Below are positions 9,107 to 16,407 of a DNA stretch of 33,692 nucleotides, in pieces. The notes beneath the pieces were generated by a model. The model made no database searches. It saw nothing but the letters and a program-made list of their open reading frames with translations, and was not told the origin of the DNA. The DNA lies in the NCBI RefSeq assembly GCF_015207505.1, contig NZ_JADEWT010000070.1, positions 1 through 33,692 on the forward strand, read 5' to 3'. A program made the translations under genes and the position numbers. The stretch's first letter is position 1; the number at the start of each line of letters is the position of its first letter. The DNA comes from Tychonema sp. LEGE 06208 (GTDB taxonomy: Bacteria; Cyanobacteriota; Cyanobacteriia; Cyanobacteriales; Microcoleaceae).

Positions 9107-9841
9107 ATGCTGCCTAACAAAGAAGGTCAAAGAGTACCCAAAGTCACCTTTCGCACTCGCAAAGACAACGAATGGGTGGATGTCACCACCGATGACTTGT
9201 TTGCAGGCAAAACCGTAGCGGTGTTCTCGCTACCGGGAGCATTTACTCCCACTTGTTCCTCAACGCACCTCCCCGGTTACAACGAATTGGCGAAGGTTTT
9301 CAAAGAAAATGGCGTAGATGAAATCGTTTGTATGTCCGTCAATGACACCTTTGTGATGAACGAATGGGCAAAAGACCAAGAAGCAAACAATGTGACGTTA
9401 ATTCCCGACGGTAACGGTGAGTTTACTGAAGGCATGGGAATGCTGGTAGATAAAACAGATTTAGGCTTTGGAAAGCGGTCTTGGCGCTATTCGATGCTGG
9501 TCAAAGATGGTTTGGTTGAGAAAATGTTTATTGAACCGGAGGAACCGGGCGATCCTTTCAAGGTGTCCGATGCTGAGACGATGCTCAAGTACATCAACTC
9601 TTCAGCAACCAAGCCGAAGGTGGTTTCGGTGTTTACAAAAGTAGGCTGTCCCTTCTGCGCTAAGGCTAAGGCCATGCTGACTGAAAAGGGCTTGGATTAT
9701 GAAGAAATCGTCCTCGGCCAAGACATCACAACCCGATCGCTCCGGGCCGTTACTGGTGCTACAACAGTGCCGCAAGTATTTATCGACGGCAAGTTGATCG
9801 GCGATTCCGAAGCCCTAGAATCTTACTTGGCAGTGGCTTAG
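9107..9841 (+). CDS. Peroxiredoxin-glutaredoxin hybrid (Prx5 type)
   Basis: 244 residues in two fused domains. Residues 1-155 are an atypical peroxiredoxin of the Prx5/type II class with the peroxidatic motif PGAFTPTC (Cys50) and a further Cys75. Residues about 160-244 are a glutaredoxin with CPFC (Cys171 and Cys174), the TVPQVFIDG cis-proline loop and GDSEAL. Such fusions reduce hydrogen peroxide and alkyl hydroperoxides using glutathione, the glutaredoxin domain recycling the peroxidase Cys. The protein is expected in the cytosol, as no signal peptide is seen. It appears to be a single-gene unit with its own promoter upstream and a strong hairpin just downstream. Confidence 0.95.
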   Translation: MLPNKEGQRVPKVTFRTRKDNEWVDVTTDDLFAGKTVAVFSLPGAFTPTCSSTHLPGYNELAKVFKENGVDEIVCMSVNDTFVMNEWAKDQEANNVTLIPDGNGEFTEGMGMLVDKTDLGFGKRSWRYSMLVKDGLVEKMFIEPEEPGDPFKVSDAETMLKYINSSATKPKVVSVFTKVGCPFCAKAKAMLTEKGLDYEEIVLGQDITTRSLRAVTGATTVPQVFIDGKLIGDSEALESYLAVA

Positions 9842-9852
9842 TGAGTTAAAAA

Positions 9853-9921
9853 ACAACGGCTGCGGGTGTGTGCTGCATACCCTACAACGGCTGCGGGTGT
9901 CTACTGCACACCCGCAGCCGT
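9853..9921 (+). terminator. Terminator-like hairpin with duplicated 5' arm
   Basis: ACGGCTGCGGGTGT (9887-9900) and ACACCCGCAGCCGT (9908-9921) form a perfect 14-bp GC-rich stem with a 7-nt loop, followed by ATTTAGT rather than a strong T-run. The 5' arm is duplicated: ACAACGGCTGCGGGTGT occurs at 9853-9869 and again at 9884-9900, so two alternative hairpins can form with the single 3' arm. It lies just after the peroxiredoxin stop and before sbtA, both on the plus strand. Confidence 0.7.
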
Positions 9922-10036
9922 ATTTAGTCCGATCGAGCTTTCGGAGTCAAAGGTTCGATCGCGCCATCGATCGCTTCTCGTGCAACAATTATGGGTGAAA
10001 CAATATTAAAAAAATCAAAAATGGGAGTTAACGATC

Positions 10037-11008
10037 GTGGATTTGAGTCTAGTAGCGTCAAATATCTTAAATCCACCAGTTTTAGCTTTTTTCATGGGAA
10101 TGGCAGCAATTTTTCTCAAATCCGATTTAGAAATTCCCGCCCCCATCCCCAAACTGTTTTCCCTGTATCTGCTGTTTGCGATCGGATTTAAAGGCGGCGT
10201 CGAACTGTCCAAAAGCGGCATTGACCAGCAAGTCGCCCTGACAATTTTGGCAGCAATGTTGATGTCTGCCCTCGTACCAGTTTATACTTTCTTTATACTG
10301 AGAATTAAACTCGACTCCTACAATGCTGCGGCGATCGCAGCCACCTACGGTTCCATCAGCGCCGTCACCTTTATCACCGCAACCTCCTTCCTCACAGCAC
10401 AGGGCATCGACTTTGACGGTTACATGGTAGCAGCGCTAGCATTAATGGAATCCCCAGCAATTATCGTCGGCCTAATTCTCGTCAGCGTATTCGGCGGCGA
10501 AGAAGAAAAGCGAGAAATAGTTTGGTCAGAAGTGATCAAAGAAGCCTTTCTAAACAGTTCAGTATTTCTGCTAATTGGCAGCCTAATTATGGGGATACTG
10601 ACAGGAGAACACGGCTGGGAAGTTTTAAGTCCCTTTACTCAAGATTTGTTTTATGGCGTTCTGACTTTTTTCTTGTTAGACATGGGCTTGGTTGCCGCGA
10701 GCAGAATTCAAGATTTGCAAGAAGCAGGAATTTTTCTAATCTGCTTTGCAATCCTCATTCCCATCGCTAACGCAGGAATTGGTTTAGTCATAGCAAAATC
10801 AATCGGAATGGGCGAGGGAAATAGCCTGCTGTTTTCAGTATTGTGCGCGAGTGCTTCTTACATCGCAGTACCGGCAGCAATGCGGCTGACGGTTCCCGAA
10901 GCTAACCCGAGCCTTTACATTTCAACAGCCTTAGCAGTGACGTTTCCGTTTAACATCATTGTAGGCATTCCCACGTATCTATACGCAATCAATATATTTT
11001 GGAGGTGA
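10037..11008 (+). CDS. sbtA: SbtA-family sodium-dependent bicarbonate transporter
   Basis: 323-residue polytopic inner-membrane protein of the SbtA (DUF897) family, which imports bicarbonate with sodium for the CO2-concentrating mechanism. About ten hydrophobic segments are visible. Family-like stretches are LYLLFAIGFKGGVELSKSG, AAIAATYGSISAVTFITATS and YMVAALALMESPAIIVGL in the first half and ASASYIAVPAAMRLTVPEAN in the second. It is shorter than the 370-aa Synechocystis SbtA, mainly in the central cytoplasmic linker. The start is a GTG with GGGAG about 9 bp upstream. It is followed after 4 bp by the PII-like sbtB, whose GGAGG site overlaps the sbtA stop, so the two are co-translated. A low-carbon regulator site was not recognised. 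Confidence 0.93.
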   Translation: MDLSLVASNILNPPVLAFFMGMAAIFLKSDLEIPAPIPKLFSLYLLFAIGFKGGVELSKSGIDQQVALTILAAMLMSALVPVYTFFILRIKLDSYNAAAIAATYGSISAVTFITATSFLTAQGIDFDGYMVAALALMESPAIIVGLILVSVFGGEEEKREIVWSEVIKEAFLNSSVFLLIGSLIMGILTGEHGWEVLSPFTQDLFYGVLTFFLLDMGLVAASRIQDLQEAGIFLICFAILIPIANAGIGLVIAKSIGMGEGNSLLFSVLCASASYIAVPAAMRLTVPEANPSLYISTALAVTFPFNIIVGIPTYLYAINIFWR

Positions 11009-11012
11009 ACCG

Positions 11013-11321
11013 ATGGAGACAGTTAAAAGGATAGAAATTATTGCGAACTCGGTGGAACTTCCAAAGATTTTAGACGGTTTAGAAAAAGCTGGCGTTCCCG
11101 GTTATTCAGTGATTAGGGGTGTCGCAGGCAAAAGCACCAGGGGTACTCGATCGCGCGATTTAGCAATGACAATGCTGGATAATATTTACGTACTGGCTTT
11201 TTGCGAGCCCGATAAAATATCGGCAGTTGCAGAACATATTAGACCCGTGCTAAATAAGTTTGGCGGGTCGTGTTTTATTTCCGATGCGATGGAATTGCTA
11301 ACCACTAAGTGCGTTGGGTAG
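11013..11321 (+). CDS. sbtB: SbtB, PII-like regulator of the bicarbonate transporter
   Basis: 102 residues with the ferredoxin-like fold of PII proteins: VKRIEIIANSVELPKILDGL forms strand and helix 1, GYSVIRGVAGKSTRGTRSRD leads into the T-loop, and NIYVLAFCEPDKISAVAEHI is the second half. SbtB proteins bind adenine nucleotides, including cAMP, and inhibit SbtA at the membrane. The gene follows sbtA by 4 bp with a GGAGG Shine-Dalgarno site, the standard arrangement. The C terminus ends LLTTKCVG, without the CGPxGC redox loop that many SbtB proteins carry, so regulation may rest on nucleotide binding alone (inference). Confidence 0.93.
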   Translation: METVKRIEIIANSVELPKILDGLEKAGVPGYSVIRGVAGKSTRGTRSRDLAMTMLDNIYVLAFCEPDKISAVAEHIRPVLNKFGGSCFISDAMELLTTKCVG

Positions 11322-11332
11322 CGATTAGTCAT

Positions 11333-11440
11333 TATAGCCTTTCTCTAAAAGGTGAGGTACCAGTTTTGCCATAAAAAGCTTGACTATGTAAGGGTTGCAG
11401 CATACCTCGGCATACCTCATCTTTCGCTTGAAAGGCTATA
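11333..11440. repeat. 108-bp inverted-repeat element after sbtB
   Basis: TATAGCCTTTC (11333-11343) and GAAAGGCTATA (11430-11440) are exact inverted copies. A second complementary pair lies inside (AGGTGAGGTA near 11350-11359, TACCTCATCT near 11413-11422), and GCATACCTCG/GCATACCTCA is directly repeated. The element looks like a small non-autonomous palindromic repeat. It could also act as the sbtAB terminator. Confidence 0.7.
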
Positions 11441-11680
11441 GTCATGATAGATTTTAGAGACATAAGATACACTGCACACTAAAATTATCTTTCGGTCATT
11501 ATTCGGTCATTATTAGGATCAATCATTCTGTAGCTGTCTCTGAAATCACGAACAATCTACAGGCAAAACCCGCCCCCACCCAACTATCAAATATTCTGCG
11601 ACTTACAAAAAAAATTCACGCAACATACAATTTCTGTACTCTGTTAAGATCGCTCAATATCTTGACAAACCGCCCGATCC
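11441..11680. other. Upstream region of the zinc-ribbon gene with a tandem 11-mer
   Basis: No gene is seen here. TTCGGTCATTA occurs twice head to tail at 11491-11501 and 11502-11512, one helical turn apart, a spacing typical of tandem regulator sites. A TTGACA sits just before the start codon of the next gene, too close to be its promoter. Otherwise the stretch is AT-rich without a recognised motif. Confidence 0.4.
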
Positions 11681-12166
11681 ATGCAAAGTTTCAAAAAATC
11701 AACCAGACCTTTCAACTCTCAAGATACATATCCCTGTCCCGTCTGTCGCACCGGTGAAATTGCTACGATGCCGATGATGGAAGCCCTAGCTTGCAACTTC
11801 TGCCAGCACATTTTTACCGCCAGCGAAGAAAGGCAATCGCTCAAAATGGCCGATCGCCAGCCGCCCGTAACTTGGCACTGGAACGGCAAAAAATGGATAG
11901 GAGCACACCTCGAAGGCGTAGAATTCGGATGGCCTTATTTTGCTGCAGCGATCGGTCTCATCTTCCTTCCCACAACCTTGCTCGGACTTTCAGCTTACTA
12001 TTTTCCCCCGGTTCCCGGCAGCCGCTTGTCGTGGCTGCCCGCAGCTTGGACTGGTTTAGCCTTTTTGTCCCATTTAGGCATAGTGCTGTGGTTGGTAGGC
12101 GAATTTTATCAATTCCCCGCGGCCACTTACTTGAGAGCTTGGGGGCGCAGGATTCGCAGGCGCTAG
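11681..12166 (+). CDS. Small zinc-ribbon protein with two transmembrane helices
   Basis: 161 residues of unknown function. The N terminus has a CPVC-(x17)-CNFC zinc ribbon (YPCPVCRTGEI, LACNFCQHIF). A hydrophilic segment with TWHWNGKKWIGAH follows, then two strong hydrophobic helices (YFAAAIGLIFLPTTLLGLSA; WTGLAFLSHLGIVLWLVGEF) and an arginine-rich end (WGRRIRRR). It resembles conserved cyanobacterial proteins of unknown role. The four cysteines suggest metal binding on the cytoplasmic side, and the basic tail suggests the C terminus also stays inside. It is a single gene with no partner that explains it. Confidence 0.8.
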   Translation: MQSFKKSTRPFNSQDTYPCPVCRTGEIATMPMMEALACNFCQHIFTASEERQSLKMADRQPPVTWHWNGKKWIGAHLEGVEFGWPYFAAAIGLIFLPTTLLGLSAYYFPPVPGSRLSWLPAAWTGLAFLSHLGIVLWLVGEFYQFPAATYLRAWGRRIRRR

Positions 12167-12337
12167 CTGGCTGGTGTGAGACGGTTGAGGGCCGCGCCCC
12201 GAGATTTATTTCGGTAAAATTTAAGTAAAATTGGAGGCGATCGCAAAAGTCAATTCCAAATCAGCACCACTAAAGCTATAATCATTAGCTATTCTAAATA
12301 CTCAGATACGAGCGCATAGCGATTTGTAAGGAGAGCG

Positions 12338-14314
12338 ATGAACATACTTGGAATCTCGGCGTACTACCATGACAGCGCCGCAGCCTTAATTTGCGATGGA
12401 GAAATTATCGCCGCAGCGCAGGAAGAAAGATTTTCCCGCAAAAAGCACGACGCCAGATTTCCCAAGAATGCGATCGCCTATTGCCTAAAAGAAGCGAACA
12501 TAGAATTGCGGGAAGTCGATCGCATAGTCTTTTACGACAAACCATTAGTCAAATTCGAGCGCCTTCTCGAAACCTACTTAGCCTACGCACCCCAAGGTTT
12601 TCGCTCTTTCCTAGCCGCCATGCCCATATGGCTGAAAGAAAAGCTTTACCTCAAAACCATGCTCAAAAGAGATCTCGCAGAAATAGGCAACTGCAAAACC
12701 AATAAACTGCCATCTCTGCTATTTACCGAGCACCACCAATCCCACGCAGCCTCAGCATTTTTCCCCAGCCCATTCCAAAAAGCCGCCGTTTTGTGCCTCG
12801 ACGGCGTAGGCGAGTGGGCAACAACCTCGGTTTGGTTGGGAGACGGCAACGAACTTACACCTCAGTGGGAAATCGATTTTCCCCATTCCTTGGGTTTGCT
12901 TTATTCAGCTTTCACCTACTACACAGGCTTCAAAGTAAACTCTGGCGAATACAAACTCATGGGTTTAGCGCCCTACGGCGAACCCAAGTATGTAGACAAA
13001 ATTCTCACCCATTTGATGGATCTCAAAGATGACGGAACTTTCCGTTTAAACATGGATTATTTCAACTACACAGTTGGCTTAACCATGACAAATAAGAAGT
13101 TTGACGAACTGTTTGAAGGGCCGCCGCGTCAAGGTGAAGGACAACTGACTCAGCGGGAAATGGACATTGCAGCTTCCATTCAAGTTGTTACCGAAGAAGT
13201 TGTTTTGCGGCTTTGCAGAACAGTTAAAAAAGAATTGGATGTCGATTATCTTTGTCTCGCAGGCGGCGTTGCTCTCAACTGCGTGGCTAACGGCAGACTT
13301 TTGCGGGAAAATATTTTCAAAGATATTTGGATTCAACCAGCAGCGGGAGATGCTGGGGGTGCTTTGGGCGCGGCTTTGGCGATTTGGTATCAGTATTGCG
13401 AACAAACTCGTACTGTGGGCGACGAGTTACTCGCAGTAAATAATAATATTAAGCCGGAGAGGACTGAAGTCCTTACTACCAGTGGGGAGGAGAGGACTGA
13501 AGTCCTCACTGCAAGCCAAGCTGTCGCAACAGTGGCGAAGTCGGTGGCTCATTTAACTTGTCACGACAAAATGCGCGGTTCCTATTTGGGGCCAAGGTTT
13601 ACTGACGCAGAAATTCTTGAATATTTAGATGCTGTCAAAGCTAGTTATCACCGATTGGACGATGCCGAATTGATGCCACAGTTGGCGGAAATTTTGGCAC
13701 AGGGAAATGTCGTCGGATGGTTCCAGGGGCGGATGGAATTTGGGCCGCGAGCTCTGGGCGGGCGATCGATTATTGGCGATCCGCGCAATGCTAAAATGCA
13801 GTCTGTGATGAACCTGAAAATTAAATATCGGGAATCATTTCGACCTTTTGCACCATCAATTTTAGCCGAAAGAGTTGCGGATTATTTCGAGATTGACCAC
13901 TCTAGCCCTTATATGCTATTGGTAGCACCGGTCAAAGCCAGTCTCCGCATTCCCATGACTCCCGAACAAGAGCAGTTGTTTGGCATTGACAAGCTCAACA
14001 TTCCGCGATCGGAAATTCCGTCTGTTACCCACGTAGATTACTCGGCTCGCATCCAAACAGTTCACAAAGAAACCAATCCTCGGTACTATGACTTAATCAG
14101 CCATTTTGAAGAGCGATCGGGCTGTTCGATTCTGGTAAATACTTCCTTCAACGTCCGAGGCGAACCCATTGTTTGTACTCCCGAAGATGCTTACCGCTGT
14201 TTCATGCGAACCGAAATGGACTATCTGGTTTTAGAGAATTACTTGATTCCTAAATCAGAACAAATTCCTTGGAAACAAGATGATGCTTGGAAAAATGAAT
14301 TTGAACTAGATTAG
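12338..14314 (+). CDS. NodU/CmcH-type carbamoyltransferase (SxtI-like)
   Basis: 658 residues. The N-terminal domain is ASKHA/Kae1-like: MNILGISAYYHDSAAALI, the metal-binding EHHQSHAASAFFPSPF, LCLDGVGEWATTS and SGEYKLMGLAPYGEP. LAGGVALNCVANGRL and QPAAGDAGGALGAAL close the catalytic core. The C-terminal Carbam_trans_C domain carries FQGRMEFGPRALGGRSI and FRPFAPSIL. The enzyme moves a carbamoyl group from carbamoyl phosphate, through a carbamoyl-adenylate, to a hydroxyl group of a sugar or secondary metabolite. AAGGAG is 4 bp before the ATG. Between the domains is an odd insert (about residues 372-400) made of two copies of ERTEVLT(T/A)S, produced by a palindromic DNA repeat. It heads a run of six co-directional genes. 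The acceptor is unknown; the neighbours suggest a surface polymer. Confidence 0.95.
   Translation: MNILGISAYYHDSAAALICDGEIIAAAQEERFSRKKHDARFPKNAIAYCLKEANIELREVDRIVFYDKPLVKFERLLETYLAYAPQGFRSFLAAMPIWLKEKLYLKTMLKRDLAEIGNCKTNKLPSLLFTEHHQSHAASAFFPSPFQKAAVLCLDGVGEWATTSVWLGDGNELTPQWEIDFPHSLGLLYSAFTYYTGFKVNSGEYKLMGLAPYGEPKYVDKILTHLMDLKDDGTFRLNMDYFNYTVGLTMTNKKFDELFEGPPRQGEGQLTQREMDIAASIQVVTEEVVLRLCRTVKKELDVDYLCLAGGVALNCVANGRLLRENIFKDIWIQPAAGDAGGALGAALAIWYQYCEQTRTVGDELLAVNNNIKPERTEVLTTSGEERTEVLTASQAVATVAKSVAHLTCHDKMRGSYLGPRFTDAEILEYLDAVKASYHRLDDAELMPQLAEILAQGNVVGWFQGRMEFGPRALGGRSIIGDPRNAKMQSVMNLKIKYRESFRPFAPSILAERVADYFEIDHSSPYMLLVAPVKASLRIPMTPEQEQLFGIDKLNIPRSEIPSVTHVDYSARIQTVHKETNPRYYDLISHFEERSGCSILVNTSFNVRGEPIVCTPEDAYRCFMRTEMDYLVLENYLIPKSEQIPWKQDDAWKNEFELD
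13460..13506. repeat. Two in-frame copies of a GGACTGAAGTCC palindrome inside the carbamoyltransferase gene
   Basis: AGGACTGAAGTCCT occurs at 13460-13473 and 13493-13506, 33 bp (11 codons) apart, inside near-identical surroundings. Each is a 6-bp palindrome around GA. A similar unit (GGATTGAAGTCCGC) lies at 25591-25604 in intergenic DNA, which supports a dispersed family. Both copies are translated as ERTEVLT. Confidence 0.8.
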
Positions 14315-14584
14315 TTATTAGTCATCAGTCATCAGTCATTAGTCAGCAGTCAGTAGTCAGCAGTCAGTAGTCATTAGTTAGTGGTTATTGGTTATTGGTT
14401 ATTGGTTATTGGTTAGTTCCTATTCCCTGCGCGGGCCTGTTTGCCCAATTCCTAATGCCCTGCGCGGGTCTGCGCGGGCCAATGACCTGTTTGGCTGATG
14501 CCCGATGCCCGATGCCCAATTCCCCATCCCTCCGCAACGCTAGAGCCCAATTCCCCATTCCCCATTCCCCATTCCCCATTTCTA
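14315..14584. repeat. Low-complexity spacer of stacked short tandem repeats
   Basis: This gap inside the presumed operon consists of successive short tandem repeats: AGTCATC/AGTCAGC/AGTAGTC heptamer-like units (about 14322-14379), five GGTTATT units (about 14382-14413), GCGCGGG-containing strings, GATGCCC units (about 14498-14517) and four CCCCATT units (about 14554-14580). No gene is supported, although an ATG-initiated frame runs through it into the SxtJ gene. The heptamers match the STRR type known in cyanobacteria. Confidence 0.85.
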
Positions 14585-14992
14585 ATGAGCGACGAAATTA
14601 AACAACTAGATCAAAAAGGCCTGCGCGATTTCGGGCTGCTAATTGGCGGCTTAATTGCACTGCTGTTCGGTTTAGCAGTACCTTTACTGCGGCGGCATTC
14701 TATACCTTGGTGGCCCTGGGCTGTCGGTGCAGTGCTAGTCGCGCTAGCATTGGTTGCACCAAAATCCCTGAATCCCGTTTATCACGCATGGATGCGGTTT
14801 GGACTGCTCCTCAACAAGATCGAAACGCCGATCGTCCTAGGGATAGTTTTTTACCTGATAGTTTGGCCGATGGGAGTTATCAAAAACCTGTTTGGCGAAG
14901 ATGCAATGCGGCGCAAACTAAATCCGAAAATGGATACCTACCGCATCCCAAGCAAAGCAAGAACCAAAGTTAGTATGGAGCGTCCTTTCTAA
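14585..14992 (+). CDS. SxtJ-family small membrane protein
   Basis: 135 residues beginning MSDEIKQLDQKGLRDFGLL. Three hydrophobic helices follow: LLIGGLIALLFGLAVPLL, WPWAVGAVLVALALVAPKSL and TPIVLGIVFYLIVWPMGVI. The C terminus is polar (RKLNPKMDTYRIPSK). Topology and size fit the SxtJ family, found beside NodU-type carbamoyltransferases in saxitoxin and many glycan clusters; its function is unknown. A longer frame from 14498 exists but would translate only repeat DNA, so the ATG at 14585 is preferred although no clear Shine-Dalgarno precedes it. The stop codon abuts the GTG of the next gene. A membrane partner or anchor for the carbamoyltransferase is a plausible inference. Confidence 0.85.
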   Translation: MSDEIKQLDQKGLRDFGLLIGGLIALLFGLAVPLLRRHSIPWWPWAVGAVLVALALVAPKSLNPVYHAWMRFGLLLNKIETPIVLGIVFYLIVWPMGVIKNLFGEDAMRRKLNPKMDTYRIPSKARTKVSMERPF

Positions 14993-15157
14993 GTGTTTGA
15001 AGCAACTTTAGACTTTCTCAAAGATTTGTGGGCGTTTATGAGAGAACGCCAAAAATATTGGCTGATACCCTTAATTGTGACTTTAGTATTTTTGGGAGCT
15101 TTGATTGTATTGAGTCATGGTTCTGTGATTGCTCCGTTTATTTACACGCTGTTTTGA
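14993..15157 (+). CDS. 54-aa DUF5989 / SxtK-like membrane peptide
   Basis: A 55-codon frame starts with GTG immediately after the SxtJ stop and ends at TGA 15155-15157. It encodes an N-terminal amphipathic segment (FEATLDFLKDLWAFMRER), one transmembrane helix (WLIPLIVTLVFLGALIVL) and a short tail SHGSVIAPFIYTLF. This matches the DUF5989 pattern (DLWxFMRERKKYWLxP ... APFIYTLF) and the size and position of SxtK after SxtI-SxtJ, as I recall the saxitoxin cluster. It is shorter than common gene-calling cut-offs and easily missed. The function is unknown; obligate adjacency suggests a complex with SxtJ and the carbamoyltransferase. Confidence 0.88.
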   Translation: MFEATLDFLKDLWAFMRERQKYWLIPLIVTLVFLGALIVLSHGSVIAPFIYTLF

Positions 15158-15161
15158 AAGA

Positions 15162-16394
15162 ATGAGCAAAGTGAAAAATTTGGGTGTCAACTTAGGTTTG
15201 ATACTCGGTAGTTTATTCATGGGGGTGGTAATTGGTGAAGTTGGATTGCGAGTTGCGGGAGTTGAGGGCTACCCCAAAATTGGAGCTTTCGTAGACTCCG
15301 CGCCAACTCGTTTCCACACTGCCGATCCCGATTTGGGCTGGAAGCTCAAACCCGGTGTATCCGGGGAGTGGAAGGGCGAAGGTGAGAGTTTTGTGCAGGT
15401 GAATAGTGAGGGTTTGCGCGATCGCGAACACACAAAAGCCAAACCTCCCAATACCCTCAGAATCGCAGTTTTGGGCGATTCTTTCACCGAAGCAATTCAC
15501 GTACCAGTCGAACAAACTTTCTGGTCGAAATTGGAACGAAAGCTAGGCAACTGCGAGGCTGTTAAGGGACGCAAAAATGTTGAAGTTATCAATTTCGGCG
15601 TGCAGGGTTACGGTAATGCTCAAGAATTGATAATGCTGCGAAAAAAAGTGTGGGATTACAATCCTGATATTGTAATTCTTGCATTTTTTATTGGCAACGA
15701 TGTAATTAACAATTCCCCCAAACTAGAATACGACCAATATCGACCATTTTTTGCGTATAATGCTAGCGGCAAGTTAGTACCGGATATGTCTTTTCGCAAT
15801 TTAGCACCGATAGACCGCAACGCAAGAGCAATTTCATTCGTAGACAAATTGCCCAGTTTTCTGGTCAACAATTCGCGCATTTTGCAAGTCATCAAAAAAA
15901 TTGATTTAGACCAGAAAAAGCTGCAGTTATCGGCAGATTTTTCCGGTTTGAGTACCAAAAACTTCCTTCCACCTCAAGATGCAGCTTGGCAAGATGCCTG
16001 GAAGGTAACAGAAGGTTTGATTGTGGAGATTCGCAATGAAGTCGTGCAGAAAAATGCTGATTTCTTACTTGTGACAATCGGCGATCCGATACAAGTTGAA
16101 CGGGATGCCCAGAGGCGAAAAAATTTTATGAGAAAAAACAAAATTCAGGATTTGTTTTATCCCGATAAGCGGCTAAAAAAATTGGGCGCGCGCGAAGGTT
16201 TTCGGGTACTGAATTTATCCGAACAGTTTCAAGGTTATACTGAAAAATTTCAAGTGTGCGCCCACGGTTTTGAGAATTCTGTACCCTGTGGGGGTCACTG
16301 GAATGAACTCGGGCACAGGCTTGCTAGTATTTTGATTGCTCGCAATTTGTGCGAAAACTTGAAGCAGTCTCAAGCCCCCAAACAACAACCGTAA
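15162..16394 (+). CDS. Membrane-anchored SGNH/GDSL hydrolase-like protein
   Basis: 410 residues from the ATG 4 bp after the preceding stop; an upstream ATG at 15129 would overlap that gene by 29 bp and is less likely. One N-terminal hydrophobic helix (LGVNLGLILGSLFMGVVIG) anchors the protein facing the periplasm. SGNH motifs are visible: block I VLGDSFTEA (Ser107), block II FGVQGYGNAQE (Gly149), block III FFIGNDV (Asn179) and block V GGHWNELGHRLAS (His379). The usual Asp two or three residues before that His is not present (PCGGHW). Family members are esterases or acyltransferases on carbohydrates. Context suggests removal or addition of acyl groups on the polymer modified by the upstream carbamoyltransferase (inference). 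Confidence 0.88.
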   Translation: MSKVKNLGVNLGLILGSLFMGVVIGEVGLRVAGVEGYPKIGAFVDSAPTRFHTADPDLGWKLKPGVSGEWKGEGESFVQVNSEGLRDREHTKAKPPNTLRIAVLGDSFTEAIHVPVEQTFWSKLERKLGNCEAVKGRKNVEVINFGVQGYGNAQELIMLRKKVWDYNPDIVILAFFIGNDVINNSPKLEYDQYRPFFAYNASGKLVPDMSFRNLAPIDRNARAISFVDKLPSFLVNNSRILQVIKKIDLDQKKLQLSADFSGLSTKNFLPPQDAAWQDAWKVTEGLIVEIRNEVVQKNADFLLVTIGDPIQVERDAQRRKNFMRKNKIQDLFYPDKRLKKLGAREGFRVLNLSEQFQGYTEKFQVCAHGFENSVPCGGHWNELGHRLASILIARNLCENLKQSQAPKQQP

Positions 16395-16407
16395 TCAGTC
16401 AAATTAC

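Noticed and set aside
14498..14584. Upstream in-frame ATG extending the SxtJ protein by 29 residues
   Set aside because: The extension is only translated GATGCCC/CCCCATT repeats and the family size fits the ATG at 14585.
12338..15157. Saxitoxin biosynthesis cluster
   Set aside because: Only the I-J-K-like module is present; no polyketide synthase SxtA, amidinotransferase SxtG or tailoring oxygenases occur, so toxin production is not supported.
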